Positions 13,201-24,723 of a stretch of DNA of 64,000 bases are shown here, one piece after another. The position numbers were made by a program, and so were the translations under genes. Each line of letters begins with the position of its first letter. Position 1 is the stretch's first letter. The notes under the pieces are model-generated. The model saw only the letters and a list, made by a program, of their open reading frames with translations, was not told where the DNA came from and did not search any database. The stretch spans positions 2,439,501-2,503,500 of the forward strand of contig NC_092577.1 of assembly GCF_037975245.1 (NCBI RefSeq). Reading direction: 5' to 3'. Source of the DNA: Apostichopus japonicus. Its lineage: Eukaryota > Echinodermata > Holothuroidea > Aspidochirotida > Stichopodidae.

Positions 13201-16200
13201 AGATTAGCAGACTTTGCATTCTAAGAATCAAAGCTAAAATTTGTTGCCATTTGCACTTAAACTCTCGAAAGTAAAGAAGGCAGCTGATTCCAGAGTTTTT
13301 GATCACACAAAACCTTTGTCAAGTTTTGTTTTCAGTTACAATGTAATATGAACCAGTTTTACTAAGTCAGTCTGATGGGAAGTTAAATACTGTTTTGAAA
13401 TACTGCCATCTATCTTCAATACTTGGCCAGTGGTGTATTTTTGAGAGGATGATTTAGCGTTTTTTTTAAAGGGGGCGGGGGTGATCCAATTCTCTATTGG
13501 AAGTGGATTATTTGGAGAAGATGGGTCAGCCCTATCTTTAGGGGATTTTTTTGAGGGGGGGGGGAGGTAGGATATGTTAGCTGTTTCTTGGAAGGGGTAT
13601 TTTGGAGCAGGTTGGTCCAGTCCTGTATTTGAGAGGTTGACCAAACCCTATATTGAGAGTGGCTTGTTGGGAGAAGTTGACCCATCTAGCCCTGTCTTGG
13701 TCAATTTAAATCCTACGATTTAAATGAGTATATTTGTCAAACGTTTTGCCAAGTCTAGACTAAATGTGCCTCTTGCCCCAATTCCTTACTCGGCATTGTA
13801 AAGTTCCCTAAAACTTTGTTACGTAAGTTCAAAATGATATGAAATTGTAGAAAATACGATTTCAGAGTATGTAATGAAGAAAAACCTTCATTGTTTCAGC
13901 CAGTCGTGTAATGCTAATTTTAAAAATGACTGAAATTGTGTATTTATTATCTTAAATGAGGTTCTTTTTGATCAACTATTGTTATAATCTAATACTTTCC
14001 ATTTTTTTCCCATTTTTTTTTCTCTTTCAATTCCTGCCATCTTTCTATTTATAGTCTCTTGATATTAAAAGAAGAAACTAATGAAATGTGCAATTTATTT
14101 ATAATTTATTCATAATTTGAAGAAATAATTTTCTGGATGCATCCATTGAGGTCTTCCCTAAAAAAAATGTTTGACATTGTCTTATTTGTATTATTAGTAT
14201 TGATAATTTATTAAAATTATTTAATGGTATTTTTTAATCATTCCAGTCTGTTCAAGTGAGTTACCTTTGCGTATATATACATTGCAATATATACATTGCG
14301 GTGATGCTGCAGCCTGGCTGCAGTGATGCTGCAGTCTGGCTGCGGTGATGCTGCATCCTTTCGTAGTCTGCGCTTTGTAATGGCATTTCACGCCTTGCTA
14401 CCAGGGTAGGTCATCCGTGAAGAATATGTATCATTTCAATAATGCCACTTTAAATGGGCTGGAACAATAGGCTAGCTGCACATATCATTAGAATTTAATC
14501 ACTTTGATAGTAGGACTTCATTGTTTCATTTTATTTTATTTTACTTTACCAACATTGGTGAAATTTTGTGTTATTTTTGTGGTAAGTTAGCCGTCAGTTA
14601 AATGCTGTTATGTTTCCTAAGATTTATATGTTGTCACTGATGTATTATTTAGTAAGTTTTTAGATATCTTTTCAATGTTTATTTTTTATTTTAGTTTTTA
14701 AACTCTGATAAAGGATAATGAAGGAGTTTTTGATGTAAGGGAGAAGTTTTGATTGAATCTGGAATGATGAAGCCAGCGTAAGGTGCTGTGGATATGAATT
14801 CCAGTATTCTTCAAACTTTTTATGACCTTAAAATTCAGTCTTATAAAGTACTAAGGACACCTAGCCAAGTTGCCCCCATATTCAGCACATTTGTTCCTGC
14901 GTGGCAATCTCATTAAAAAATCTGTTGAAATTTTTCGAAAAGCTCTTTTCGTTTCCAAGATATACACATTTGGAGTTTTGATAAATTTGGGACACTCGCT
15001 AAATATGTGCAAACTATGACGTGGAGTGTTGTACGTGTCATCAAAATTCCTGACTTTAGGCCTTAATACGTTAACCCCTAATGATGATGTAGCCCCAAAC
15101 AATGACGTGGAGTGTTGGGCTCATCAAAATTCCATTACTTTAGGCCATAATATGTTAACCCCTAATTATAAGCCCACATATATCATTTGAATAATGGGAT
15201 GTACATCTTTTCAAAGAAGACCGTAAACTAGTAATAAGAAATCCCCTTAGGCCCACAAACCTGTGTTCAGTGTCCTAGCAACGAAGTTTGTAAACACAAA
15301 GGAATAACATAACAGAATATTAGGCATTCACTCCTTTTACATCATCCAAATGTGCATAATTAGGTAACGCTTATGCATAGATAATTAAAACTAGAATTAG
15401 GGTAAGACTTGTAAAATGGTCAATCTTTGATGGATTTTGGTGGGAGTTGCAGCTTTTTTCATGATTTCTAATGCATTGTAGAGTGAAAAGGACACTGTTG
15501 TTCACAGAGATCAGAAGACCTTTAAGAAATTTGCACCAAGATAAAATTTAAGTTGTAATAGGACGACTCTAGGGAAGTATTTTAGTATCTATATAGTCCA
15601 GGATAATCTCGGCTCCTCAGTGCGGGCCTAAATGTTAATACGTTGGTATATAAATTATAATAACTCAATCAAACCATGAGTGACAGAACACCCCCCTTGG
15701 AGGACATTCAACACTGTCTGTCCTTGACATAATTGTTAATAACATTGTTAACCTGTGATTTGAGGTCCGAAATTTGGTTTTCCCATTTGAGTTTTGTGTT
15801 GCATCTGAGGAAATGACCTATTAACAGTCTGTATGTTTGACTAGTTAGTAGTCTGTGTCTTAGACTTCGTAGTCCAGTCACTTTTAATTGCTATGTTTGG
15901 ATGCTTATAATCAGTCATTTCTCAAAAGTGTCATAGAATTACAACCTGCACTGATAGCAGTAATTTTTTTTTCGGTCGATGACGAAAATCAAACTTTTGG
16001 CTGAACGTGATCCTTTAAAGACAAAAAATGATGAACACGTTATTCTGCGCTGCATTACCTGTATCTCGTATGGAGAAAGATAAACACCACATGGCCATAA
16101 TTCAGTTATTAAAGATTGACCCCAAATATGCCAGGAAGTTGAGTATTGTTTGGTCATCCACGTTCAAGCTAAATGCTAAACAGTTAACACCTTGTCCTTG

Positions 16201-18557
16201 CTAAATAATTATGTTACTTTATTGAAGAGGCTAAGACATCTGGAATTATGTTATAAACTTGTCTTTAAGTAGTATATAATTTACTGACAACTTCCAGTAA
16301 GACTAGAGAGATATTTGAAGGTTTTGTTTTTGTGTGTGCAAACAGCTGTAATAGAGGTTTGCCAAATTCTATATAAAAAAAATTGGATGCTAAATTTGAA
16401 AGGGATGGGGAGGGGTGGGCAGGGGTTGGTAGCTAGCTAGGGGAGGAGGAGACAGAGAGGTATCCATTCATCCACTAGAGACTAGTAAAACTATTGAGAT
16501 AGCTTTTAGACTAACTTGCAGTAATCCTGCAGGTATATGAAATTATGAGACTGTCACTGAGGGGGATGACAGGAAGGTGGGGGAAGGGGTATATTTGTAA
16601 GTTAAGTCGTCATTAAATCAGTTAATTGTTAGAGTACGTCTCTGATCAGTTACAATTTCTTTCAGACTCCATTGTGTTCTCATTACTAAGTTTTGTTTCA
16701 TTTTTATAAGTGCAACTATCAAACTAGGCACCTTGTCAAGATGTACTGTAATGCAGTTCTGTTGTTAGAAACTTGCAAAAATCACCCCTGAAAGGCTGAA
16801 TCAAAATCAAACAATAGAGATAATTATCTCTACCGACCTACAGTGTCCATTGTGTGCAGCCTGGCTGCAGTGAAGCTGCAGCCTGGCTGCAATGATGCTG
16901 CAGCCTGGCTGCGGTGATGCTGCAGCCTAGCTGCAATGATGCTGCAGCCTGGCTGCGGTGATGCTGCAGTCTGGCTGTGGTGATGCTGAAGCCTGGCTAC
17001 GGTGATGCTGCAGCCTGGCTGCAGTGATGCTGCAGCCAGGCTGCAGTAAATGCTGCAGCCTGGCTGCCCCCAGGGTCATACTTTTGAAACTGTGCCTAAA
17101 GGATTTTTCGTCTTCATGAAGGACTGACTGCATTGTAGAATAACCTTCTCAATACAGTAGCTAATCATATTTTCAGTAGTTTGATATGTGAAAAAATCAA
17201 CAGTTATTTACGATATTCTACCTGGTTTACTTGCATGGTCACAATTATCTCGAAGATTTTTGGATGAACAAAAATCTCTCCAGCAAAATCAATCAGTTAT
17301 TAGGTGTAAAATGTGGTAAGTCAAAGGTCAATAATTACACTGTCTTCGAATATGATGATTAACTAATTATCTACTTGCTCTTTTTATGAATGTGTAATAA
17401 TTTGAATGAAAGATGAAATATAATATATATCAAAATTTACATTCCGGTTGTCGTGAGTTTTATTATTTTTAAAATATTCAAGGCTACAATGATTTGCCCA
17501 CGAATAAGCTAGAGAGTGCTAGAAAAAATATATAAATTATATTAAAATATATTATATTCAAATTCCAATGAGCATTTTCTACAGAGCCTACAGAGGGAAG
17601 TCCAGGGAAGTGGTTTGACAAGTTTAACAATATTTAGAAATTTTCAATTTTGAAGGTATAATGTTGATGTCCCTTGTAAGTCAATTTAAGTTATTTTAAC
17701 AGCCAATCGGAATGGTTTTTTGGAGGAGATGGCATTCGGGCCATAGCGGTGACAACAACGGGTGGGAGACGGGTGTGAACTAACACTTCTCAATGTCTGC
17801 CCATAATTTAGCGAGTCTGATCTCGTATAGAGAATGACCTCATTCAAACCATTTTCACAATTTGAGCTCAACTTGGAGGGAGTCATAATGAATTTTTTAA
17901 AAGTACTTTATTGTCAACAGGTACTTCTGTGTCACTTCTTCCCATTGTAATCAAGCAGGTAAATCTGTACCATTGCAATCAGTTATTCAACAGTGGCATG
18001 ACCTAGAGGTTATAGTGGGTCTAGAGTACCTCCCCCCCAACAAACCCCCCCCACCCAAACAAAATGAGATATTGACTATACTACCCACTCCCACCAGCTT
18101 CCTGTTTCACCTCTACCCCATTCATCTAAAGGTCTGGAGGTTAATTAGTTGCTTATTGGTTTTGATGAATATCGTAACCTTTGCATTCATGATGGTTTTA
18201 TTGTACTACCTTTAACCTTCTTTAGAAAACGACTGAGCCCATCATTATTAATTGGATAGTCCATTACATTAAATTGATCATAATGTTCCACCTACTCTCC
18301 CAAACCCCCTCCCCACCCCCCACATTCATCCCATCCCTTTCCTCTCACTGTAATGATCTAATGTTCCTCCATTTTATTCGTTTGTAATATTCTGTCTCTA
18401 CAGGGGTCCTCCACCAAAGTCCGAGATGGTGGTCAACTCGCAGAGTGTAGCGCCCAACTACACCACAGAGCAACTGACGGAGGATAACGATGATTTTGCC
18501 AACAGAGGGCGCTATCACCAGTCTCAGATAAACCAAACTTCCCTCGGGGATTATTAA
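843..18557 (+). CDS. SLC12A8: SLC12A8-like cation-chloride cotransporter, 3' part with two alternative last exons
   Basis: This is the C-terminal part of an amino-acid/polyamine/cation superfamily transporter of the SLC12 family. Exons are 843-1293, 2661-2749 and 3680-3855, then either 9617-9791 or 18404-18557; upstream exons lie outside the window. Visible parts are a NREPVIAQL segment leading into a membrane helix, the family-like HVNELGPIVT loop, a second helix, a hydrophilic loop of about 100 residues, then NRWIALFG and two more helices ending YFYIGQANPG. The wording of NELGPIVT and NRWIALFG matches my recollection of SLC12A8 (CCC9) better than the NKCC/KCC branch. Phases agree at every junction (1, 0, 2), and both last exons fit phase 2. 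The protein is expected in a membrane; the substrate of SLC12A8 is debated (polyamines, or nicotinamide mononucleotide in mammals). Long introns carry retroposon tails, minisatellites and one satellite-bearing element. Confidence 0.85.
1294..2660 (+). other. SLC12A8-like intron with retroposon 3' tail
   Basis: At about 1990-2130 there is an (AAT)n run followed by a sequence ending in TATATAGTGCTTTACATC. On the minus strand this is the 3' tail of a LINE or SINE, like those at 35.5 kb and 57.1 kb. I see nothing else in the intron. Confidence 0.5.
2661..2749 (+). CDS. SLC12A8: SLC12A8-like exon: NRWIALFG segment
   Basis: This 89-bp exon lies between TTTTTGTAG and GTGAGTG. It completes the split codon from the previous exon and reads DLSQPFVPEIDRMPQSWYGR followed by FINRWIALFG, ending in phase 0 so that the next exon continues the helix. 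Without it the flanking exons would be out of frame. Confidence 0.8.
3680..3855 (+). CDS. SLC12A8: SLC12A8-like exon: last two membrane helices
   Basis: The acceptor is TTCCTGCAG and the donor is GTAAGTTT at 3856. The exon encodes CFICLLIMFFIKWVYALV, a second helix ending in YFYIGQANPG, and DFSFFGWIKTMFQTVF. It ends with two bases of an Arg codon (phase 2). Both downstream last exons begin with the single base needed to complete that Arg. Confidence 0.85.
5084..5412 (+). repeat. tandem repeat, about 119-bp unit, 3 copies
   Basis: Three near-identical copies begin near TTGATTCATCCTAGCTGAG and contain GCAGCTGCTGCAGC. Each includes the arms TCTATTGTG and CACAATAGA separated by a short spacer, so each unit can form a hairpin. 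A diverged relative of the unit start occurs near 31695. Confidence 0.8.
7512..7633 (+). repeat. 36-bp minisatellite, about 3.3 copies
   Basis: The unit begins GAAATATCCATAGGAAATTA and ends CACCCTCTCATG. Its length is a multiple of three, which gives a short repetitive open frame that is not a gene. It lies in an intron of the SLC12A8-like gene. Confidence 0.85.
8520..8808 (+). repeat. 37/44-bp minisatellite, about 7 copies
   Basis: Repeats of CATGAATATTCAACAACCTC followed by CAGATCAGAGGTTACAG, with some copies carrying an extra ATGGCTG. It lies in the SLC12A8-like intron before last exon A. Confidence 0.85.
9617..9791 (+). CDS. SLC12A8: SLC12A8-like alternative last exon A
   Basis: The acceptor is a strong CCCCCCTTCATCCCAG. 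The exon completes the Arg codon, then encodes 57 residues including TADNSDYSERKRFHHYSLVN and a stop at 9789-9791. It resembles last exon B: both start with a Pro/Lys-rich stretch and VV-x-N and later have acidic/Asn-Asp-aromatic residues followed by R-x-R-(F/Y)-H. No good donor follows before the stop, so it reads as a terminal exon. Confidence 0.7.
9921..9926 (+). promoter_or_regulatory. possible polyadenylation signal (ATTAAA) for last exon A
   Basis: The ATTAAA variant lies 130 nt after the exon A stop codon and is followed by A- and T-rich sequence. It would allow exon A to end a transcript, but such hexamers are frequent in AT-rich DNA. Confidence 0.3.
10476..11098 (+). repeat. 48-bp satellite array A, about 13 copies
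   Basis: The unit contains ACACTGTAGGAGAGATGTGT followed by AGGTTTGGTGAATAGAAC. Because 48 is a multiple of three, long open frames of 16-residue repeats run through it on the minus strand; they are not genes. The same unit forms an inverted-orientation array at 47007-47850, and the flanking DNA is shared too. Confidence 0.9.
11216..14280 (+). other. intron, no recognised gene
   Basis: AT-rich intron DNA of the SLC12A8-like gene before last exon B. There are some G-rich and poly-T runs (for example about 13000-13040 and 13480-13570), and I see no coding or RNA gene. Confidence 0.5.
14287..14356 (+). repeat. short GCTGCAG-type minisatellite
   Basis: About three copies of a unit containing GTGATGCTGCAGCCTGGCTG. 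It is the same family as the longer array at 16853-17065. Confidence 0.75.
15014..15175 (+). repeat. tandem duplication, about 90-bp unit, 2 copies
   Basis: Both copies contain GACGTGGAGTGTTG, then CATCAAAATTCC, a TTTAGGCC motif and GTTAACCCCTAAT. They diverge by several substitutions and small indels. Confidence 0.7.
16853..17065 (+). repeat. 22-bp GCTGCAG minisatellite, about 9 copies
   Basis: The unit is GCTGCAGCCTGGCTGCGGTG plus AT, with the palindrome CTGCAG in each copy. It lies in the intron before SLC12A8 last exon B. Confidence 0.85.
18404..18557 (+). CDS. SLC12A8: SLC12A8-like alternative last exon B
   Basis: The acceptor is TCTGTCTCTACAG. After completing the Arg codon the exon encodes 50 residues, including GPPPKSEMVVNSQS, then TEQLTEDNDDFANRGRYHQS, and stops at 18555-18557. 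The TEDNDDFANRGRYH stretch is what I would expect of the conserved SLC12A8 C-terminus, so this is probably the ancestral last exon and A the duplicate; that order is inference. Confidence 0.75.
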
Positions 18558-18803
18558 GAAAAAAGGTCACCACTCACGATATATTTGATTTGGCGTAGGA
18601 TTTGATGTATCTTTAGTTGTTGTTTTATCCACAGTCGAAATTAGCGGCATGAATATTTAACCGTAAAAACCGACCGTTACCGTGCACGGTTTTGAAATGT
18701 TTGCAATTAGCGACGAAATTGGTCACAGTTCCTTTGCTCGAGGGTGAAAGGAAAGGTGAGGTAGCCGAAAGAATCTTTATCCACCGTCCTTTGCAAGTTA
18801 ACC

Positions 18804-18809
18804 AATAAA
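18804..18809 (+). promoter_or_regulatory. possible polyadenylation signal (AATAAA) for last exon B
   Basis: This is a canonical AATAAA about 250 nt after the exon B stop codon. Other hexamers lie further downstream, so use of this one is inference. Confidence 0.3.
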
Positions 18810-19385
18810 AATATCACTTTTGATTTGTACGACGATCGAGAAATCGGCAGTACTGTATCGGAACAACCATACGTATTATTATAATAGTTGGTAGGTTCTG
18901 GTTTTTAAGTGCATGAAGGGATCTCTTCATAACTGCATCTCTGGAGTTTACTATTCAGAATAAGTAGTGACCAGAAACTTCCCCAAGCCTGCAGAGAATA
19001 CAACTTTGACAAATATGTACAACTGTCAGGTTGTAATTTGCACTTTTAATTGCCATAAGTTAATTAATTCAAGAGTTGTGTGTTTTCACATCACTCTTGG
19101 GTCAGTCACGACTTGCTGATATCAAAGTGCAATTTATAGTTTGAGAAATCATTCAGAAATATTTTTTTCTTCAACCTCTGCAGGTTAATGTTACAATTGC
19201 ATATGATTTACAAAAATGGGTGCATAGGTCACCCATAGTAATATATGAAATTATAAGAATATATTTTAAGAATATAACGATAAAAAAGTATGATCATTGA
19301 AGAATCTCGTTATGCATGGATGTAATTAATGATGGCGACATGCCAAAAAGACACCAATCTCTACAGAACTGCTGGAGATTCATGC

Positions 19386-20128
19386 TTCAGTCAGGTCCTC
19401 TCTGTACCATGCACATGTCCGTTGTGGCTGTACAGCTTACACATATCCATGTCATATTGCATAGCCTGGTTGTATCCTGGATTTCCAATTATAACCAGTG
19501 TCAGCAGATGCCATCATTAATATTTTACTTGGATGCAGCTCTGTATCATGCACAGGTCTGAGTAGGCTGTACAGCTTACACATATCCATGTCATTTGCAT
19601 AGCCTGGTTGTATCCTGGATTTACAATTATAACCAGTGTCAGCAGATGCCATCGTTAATATTTTACTTGGATGCAGCTCTGTACCATGCACAGGTCTGAG
19701 TAGGCTGTACAGCTTACACATATCCATGTCATTTGCATAGCCTGGTTGTATCCTGGATTTACAGTTATACCAGTGTCAGCAGATGCCATCGTTAATATTT
19801 TACTTGGGTGTAGCTCTGTATCATGCACAGGTCTGAGTAGGCTGTACAGCTAATACACATATCCATGTCATTTGCATAGCCTGGTTGTATCCTGGATTTA
19901 CAGTTATACCAGTGTCAGCAGATGCCATCATTAATATTTTACTTGGGTGCAGCTCTGTATCATGCACAGGTCTGAGTAGGCTGTACAGCTTACACGTATC
20001 CATGTCGTTTGCATAGCCTGGTTGTATCCTGGATTTACAGTTATACCAGTGTCAGCAGATGCCATCGTTAATATTTTACTTGGGTGCAGCTCTGTATCAT
20101 GCACAGGTCTGAGTAGGCTGTACAGCCT
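19386..20128 (+). repeat. 137-bp tandem repeat, about 5.4 copies
   Basis: Copies share CATGCACAGGTCTGAGTAGG, GCATAGCCTGGTTGTATCC and GTGTCAGCAGATGCCATC, with a spacing of about 137-139 bp. The array lies after the SLC12A8-like 3' end. No coding or promoter signal is visible. Confidence 0.85.
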
Positions 20129-20544
20129 CTTACATATATGTCCATGGTCTCAAAGAAAATGCAACATCCCCCATTAATCCCCTTTTCATAGTTCCTTTGT
20201 TTTGTTTTGTTTTAGATAGAGCTTGAAATTCAAATAATATTAGAATGTATGTACACTATATTGGCCTGTATTCTTCCACAATTAAAGTAAAAATTACAGT
20301 TTTTGCTATGCAATATACACACAAATTCCTGCAGGGCACACAGTTATAGACATTTCAAAGATGTTATTAATGTACTAAGCAAATTTTGTCTTCATGTTGC
20401 TATGGAGATTTTAAATTCTCTTGAGATCCCGTCCATTGTCTTGTAGGTCCTGTTGTGTAGAGGGTGGGTGGGGGGGGGGGGGTGGCTCATTTGTATCCAT
20501 GGGTAATATCAAAAAAGTGATTTCATGTTTTGTGTGTTCATAGA

Positions 20545-20822
20545 TAGATCTTTGCACCGCAGGTTGTGATGTTTGCACCATAGGTCGTGATGTTTGCACT
20601 GCAGGCTGCAATTGTTGCACCACATGTTGCGATGTTGGCACAGCAGGCTCCGATGTTTGCACCACAGGTTGTGATGTTTACACTGCAGGCTGCAATTGTT
20701 GCACCACATGTTGTGATGTTTGCACTGCAGGCTGCAATTGTTGCACCACATGTTGTGATCTTTGCACAGCAGGCTACGATGTTTGCACCACAGGTTGTGA
20801 TGTTTGCACCACATGTTGTGAG
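20545..20822 (+). repeat. 21-bp minisatellite, about 13 copies
   Basis: The unit is TGATGTTTGCACCACAGGTTG with regular variants containing GCTGCAATTG. Its three-fold length creates seven-residue repeats in several frames, none of them a gene. Confidence 0.85.
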
Positions 20823-23800
20823 TTCAGATACATTATTGTGTTATTATTTATTGAAACTTTGGCAGAATTCCAGCGACATAAGTTGTGTTTTAAACTAATG
20901 TTCTACTCCTGTTAAAAACAATGTGCAAATGCAAGGCACCGGATTATTACCACAAAGTCCTTTTGGTTGGTTGCTGAGCTGTGTGTATTGAAGTGAGATA
21001 ATGTATAAACAGATTTAAGTCTTAGTGAGTCGCTGTTTACCCAGGTTGTCGTAATTATTGAGGCAAATGTCAAATGTATTATTGATACCTGTAGAGTCGA
21101 ATACCTAAAGTATGTTATAGTCCAGGTCTAAATTCCCATTTTTTTTCTATTATTTTCGGCAAAAAACAAATGTAGAAGGAGATCTCAAATTAATAACAAA
21201 CAATTTGTTTGAAGGGAAATAAATATTTTGAAGCTATGCATAATGAAACGGATTTTTAATTCACCTAGACAACTGTGCAAATTGTTGTTGTTGCAAATGC
21301 TTTTGCTACTTTTAATCTAGAGTTTTAAAGTTGGATGAAACTTGAAAAAAACTTTCCTTGCTGCGAGCGTTAAAATCTTCAAATTATTCCTTAATATTCC
21401 GGGGAGGTTTCAAATTAAAAAATTTCTGCGTGGAAAAAAAAACTGTCAAGTTGGCAACGAACAATAGAAAAGGATGACCATTAGCAACCCTTTCTTGATC
21501 CTTCCAGTTTTAAGTTTTTGATAATCTATTGTCTGCCATTTCGAAAGGTCTATAAGATAATGTCAAGAGGATAATGTATTTGATTGCCATTCCAAGGGGA
21601 ATTATGCAAGAGGAATCACACTGTGATTCATAATCTAAAAATACTACTATTTCACCCAATGGGGGGGGGGGGGGGACAATGGGTACCTCACATGGTTCAG
21701 TACAGCCCTAGACATGTCAGTAGGACATTTTCATCATTTTTGGAGAGCTGCCATGAAATAACAGCATTATTTCAATATTTTCTTAATTCTAGTTCCAATT
21801 GTATTTTAGTTTTAGTTTTATTATTAATATAATTATAATTTTTTTTTTTTTTTGTGCAATTTTGGGGGCACAAATCCTTGTCATGGTTTTATTAATTTCT
21901 TATCTCCTGTCAGATAAATCATTTTAAATTTCTTGTGAAGTACTACTTATGATTGCAAGTTTTTTCAGGAATTAAATAAAATAATTTAATAACAAAAGTA
22001 CTCAAGATTCAGGGTAGGTGGCGTGAACACAAGGCTCCATTTGAGAAAGTTTTAAACCGCGGACCGCGAAAGGTCGTAATTCATATCAGAATGTATTCCA
22101 TTTAATTCAACAGAAATCTATATATATTCTCATTTCCTATTCCATATTTATAAAGATTGGATGCATCTTTTTTTTTTATTAAGCCAAGAATTTATGAAAT
22201 TAGTCTGATTTGTGCAATTTTCTCTTTTTTTATTAATATTTATTTAATATTTTATTTTATTTAAATTCAAGTAATTTTGTGTTTGTGATAAGCTGCAAGT
22301 ATTCTAATGTAGTAAGGTGATTTTACTCATGCCTCACGATTACTCAAGAGTTTACTCGGCCTGCCGACTCTGGGGTTTTACCGTGAGTCTCTGGGTAATT
22401 CCTAATGCAATCACACAATTTAACATGTTCGTATCCCAGCAAAATTTTACTTTTGTATTAACTTTTTGGCAATTACAAATGGACCAAGCATTTGTTTTTT
22501 CCTGGCCTGGGGTAATACGAACGTGGAGAAAATCCACCTCGGATTTACAGTTAATTATCTTATAAAATTGCCTAAAATGCACTTAAAAGTTGCGTGGAGC
22601 CATATTGTTAGTGCAACAATTTCTATATATGTAGCGTAGAGTATATTGCAGAGGTGATGTGTAAAAAGTGAAAAAATGTTTTTCTATGTTTCTGTTTGTT
22701 GGTATCAGTTTATCTTGCTTCAGTTAGATTTTGCCCAATTCTAGCTTTTCTTCCCAGATTTTCTCTCCACATGTTTAGGGATCAAAAGTTGCAAACCTCA
22801 ATAATTTTGTCAAAGACAGTTTGGCAGGGTCTGTATGATGGACGTAGAATATGGCATCAAACAGATCGGAACGTGAAATATGAAATTCTATTAATTTATC
22901 GTAAAATAACCGCATTCTGATAATCCATAGAGTAGATATTTCATGGCAATTTTCATGTACTGTAGCTAGGCCTAGCCAAATTTATGTGAAAATGAATATC
23001 GGCGAAAGGACAAGGCCTTAAAGTTGGCCTTTTGTGGGAAGAATTACATAGTTGCTTTTGTATGTAACAATTGACTGGTTAGATGAGTGACTGGAAATAT
23101 GATGGTGACCTTGTTTGAGATATGTATTTACAACCAGCCATTCTTAAGGAGACACAAACCCAACCATCATTATATGTCTCTGTAATAGAGATAGCTCTCA
23201 TGAACATAAACCTCCCTCCCCCCATTACCTCAGCCTACTCACCCCACCGTCCACAGCCAGGAGACATGAAGCCATCCATCTAATAGAGACTATATTGTCA
23301 TGACAAACTTCCTCAAGCAGCCAAGAAAATATCTTACTCCATGTGGGAGACATACAAATTTAGTGTTTCTTCACAAAAGGCTGGAGACTTGATCAAGCCT
23401 AAATATGACATCATCGAGCCACCATGTGCTTCCAAGTATTTCAAGTTTTCTTTTATTCATTTACAATGTTTTATTTTCTGCAATGGAGATGGGGTTTGTA
23501 AATTCTGGATCTAAACTGTTGAACCTCTTATCATACCTTACTACTACTGATGGCATTGGATTTACCTCAAAAACATGTAAAAGTAAAATAAAATTAAAGG
23601 GAAAGGGTTCAGATCCTAGTGGCGCTATAACATCACAGATTTAACTTGAGAGCTTGTAAACTTGCATATCTCCCAAACAGAGTAAAACAAAAATTAAAGT
23701 CTCTTATTTGGGGGGGGGGGGGGGGGTTGGGATAGGGGAGTTGCTCTTCATGAAGATCTTCATAATATAAGCCAAACATGACGGTTAGAATAATTGTGTC

Positions 23801-24190
23801 TCCTTTAAGTTTTGGAAGTGATAGTTTACTTGACGTAAAACCGGTAGTCTCCTCTAATATTGACTGGGGTTGAGAGTGGAATTTTTCAAGTTATTTCATG
23901 TTTGTGCCCTGGCTGTACCTCGGGTGACTTTTCTCGAGACGTATCCTAAGTTTGGGCACGACAGCAGTGTGTCTGTTAACTTATGGAAGCTCGTACGGGC
24001 CACATTTTGTGTTTGTTGATACATTCCTTGTTTTTATTCCATTTATTTTCATATCCTTTCTAGTTTGATATTGTCAGCTGTGTATTTATGATAATTGTTG
24101 TAAATGTTTAGATTATAATGAAATATTATAGTATATTAGAGTAACCTCACAAACTTAAATATGTTCGTCCTGTTATTTGCATATATGTCA
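20823..24190 (+). other. intergenic DNA, no recognised gene
   Basis: AT-rich sequence between the convergent SLC12A8-like and HACD genes. It has poly-G runs near 21661 and 23710 and several poly-T runs. I see no exon supported by splice signals and no RNA gene. Confidence 0.5.
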
Positions 24191-24206
24191 GTTTTTTCAG
24201 TGATCA

Positions 24207-24245
24207 TGCACCGAAGAAGAGCTAGTTTTGCTCGAAAGCTCTGCA
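24207..24245 (+). ncRNA. hammerhead-ribozyme-like motif, core base changed
   Basis: The arrangement is TGCA, then CCGAAGA (hammerhead core CUGANGA with U4 changed to C), A, stem II GAGC/GCTC with loop TAGTTTT, GAAA, a minimal palindromic stem III AGCT with cleavage triplet CTC, then TGCA pairing with the first TGCA as stem I. This layout matches the short, palindrome-stem-III hammerheads described in Penelope-like retroelements. The U4 change probably makes it inactive. Confidence 0.45.
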
Positions 24246-24316
24246 AAAACCAAACAGATTCAGCCTTTCTATAAATGCAGCATAGTTATTTAACAGTTTT
24301 TTCCTGTCATTCCTAC

Positions 24317-24323
24317 ATATAGA

Positions 24324-24398
<75 letters not shown>
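24317..24398 (+). repeat. (TA)n microsatellite
   Basis: A nearly pure TA run of about 80 bp. Further TA runs at about 24619-24700 and 24868-24966 border the hammerhead-like relic. Confidence 0.95.
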
Positions 24399-24399
<1 letters not shown>

Positions 24400-24401
<2 letters not shown>

Positions 24402-24553
24402 TTGAGGCTAGTGGAACACTAGTAGTTGTTACTCAGAGTTTCACGCGTTGAGCAATCATCAGACAACTGGTAGCTTCAAATTTTACTCCTGGAAGCTACC
24501 TGCTCAACGCATGAAACTCTGAGTAACAACTACTAGTGTTCCTAGTCTCAACC
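24400..24553 (+). repeat. snap-back inverted repeat, arms about 54 bp
   Basis: The left arm 24400-24454 (starting GGTTGAGGCTAGTGGAACAC) pairs with the right arm 24501-24553 around a loop of about 46 nt, with few mismatches. The left arm and loop contain a hammerhead-like motif on the minus strand. The right arm is the same sequence lacking the CTGATGA core. The arrangement resembles inverted, partly truncated terminal copies of a Penelope-like element. Confidence 0.75.
24424..24468 (-). ncRNA. hammerhead-ribozyme-like motif
   Basis: On the minus strand: AGTTGT (stem I), CTGATGA (intact core), TTGC/GCGT around TCAAC (short stem II), GAAA (intact core), CTCTGA with minimal stem III, cleavage triplet GTA, then ACAACT pairing perfectly with AGTTGT. 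All conserved core bases are present. The weak points are the unpaired bases at the base of stem II and the very short stem III. Confidence 0.55.
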
Positions 24554-24615
24554 TATATTTCGCTCTGTCCACCGGACATAGAGCACCCTGCGCCAAGACA
24601 GACGCAAATCAACCA

Positions 24616-24646
<31 letters not shown>

Positions 24647-24723
24647 CTATATATATATATATATATGTAGATATATGCATATATATATATATATATATAT
24701 ACACCTACATAAGTACATATATG

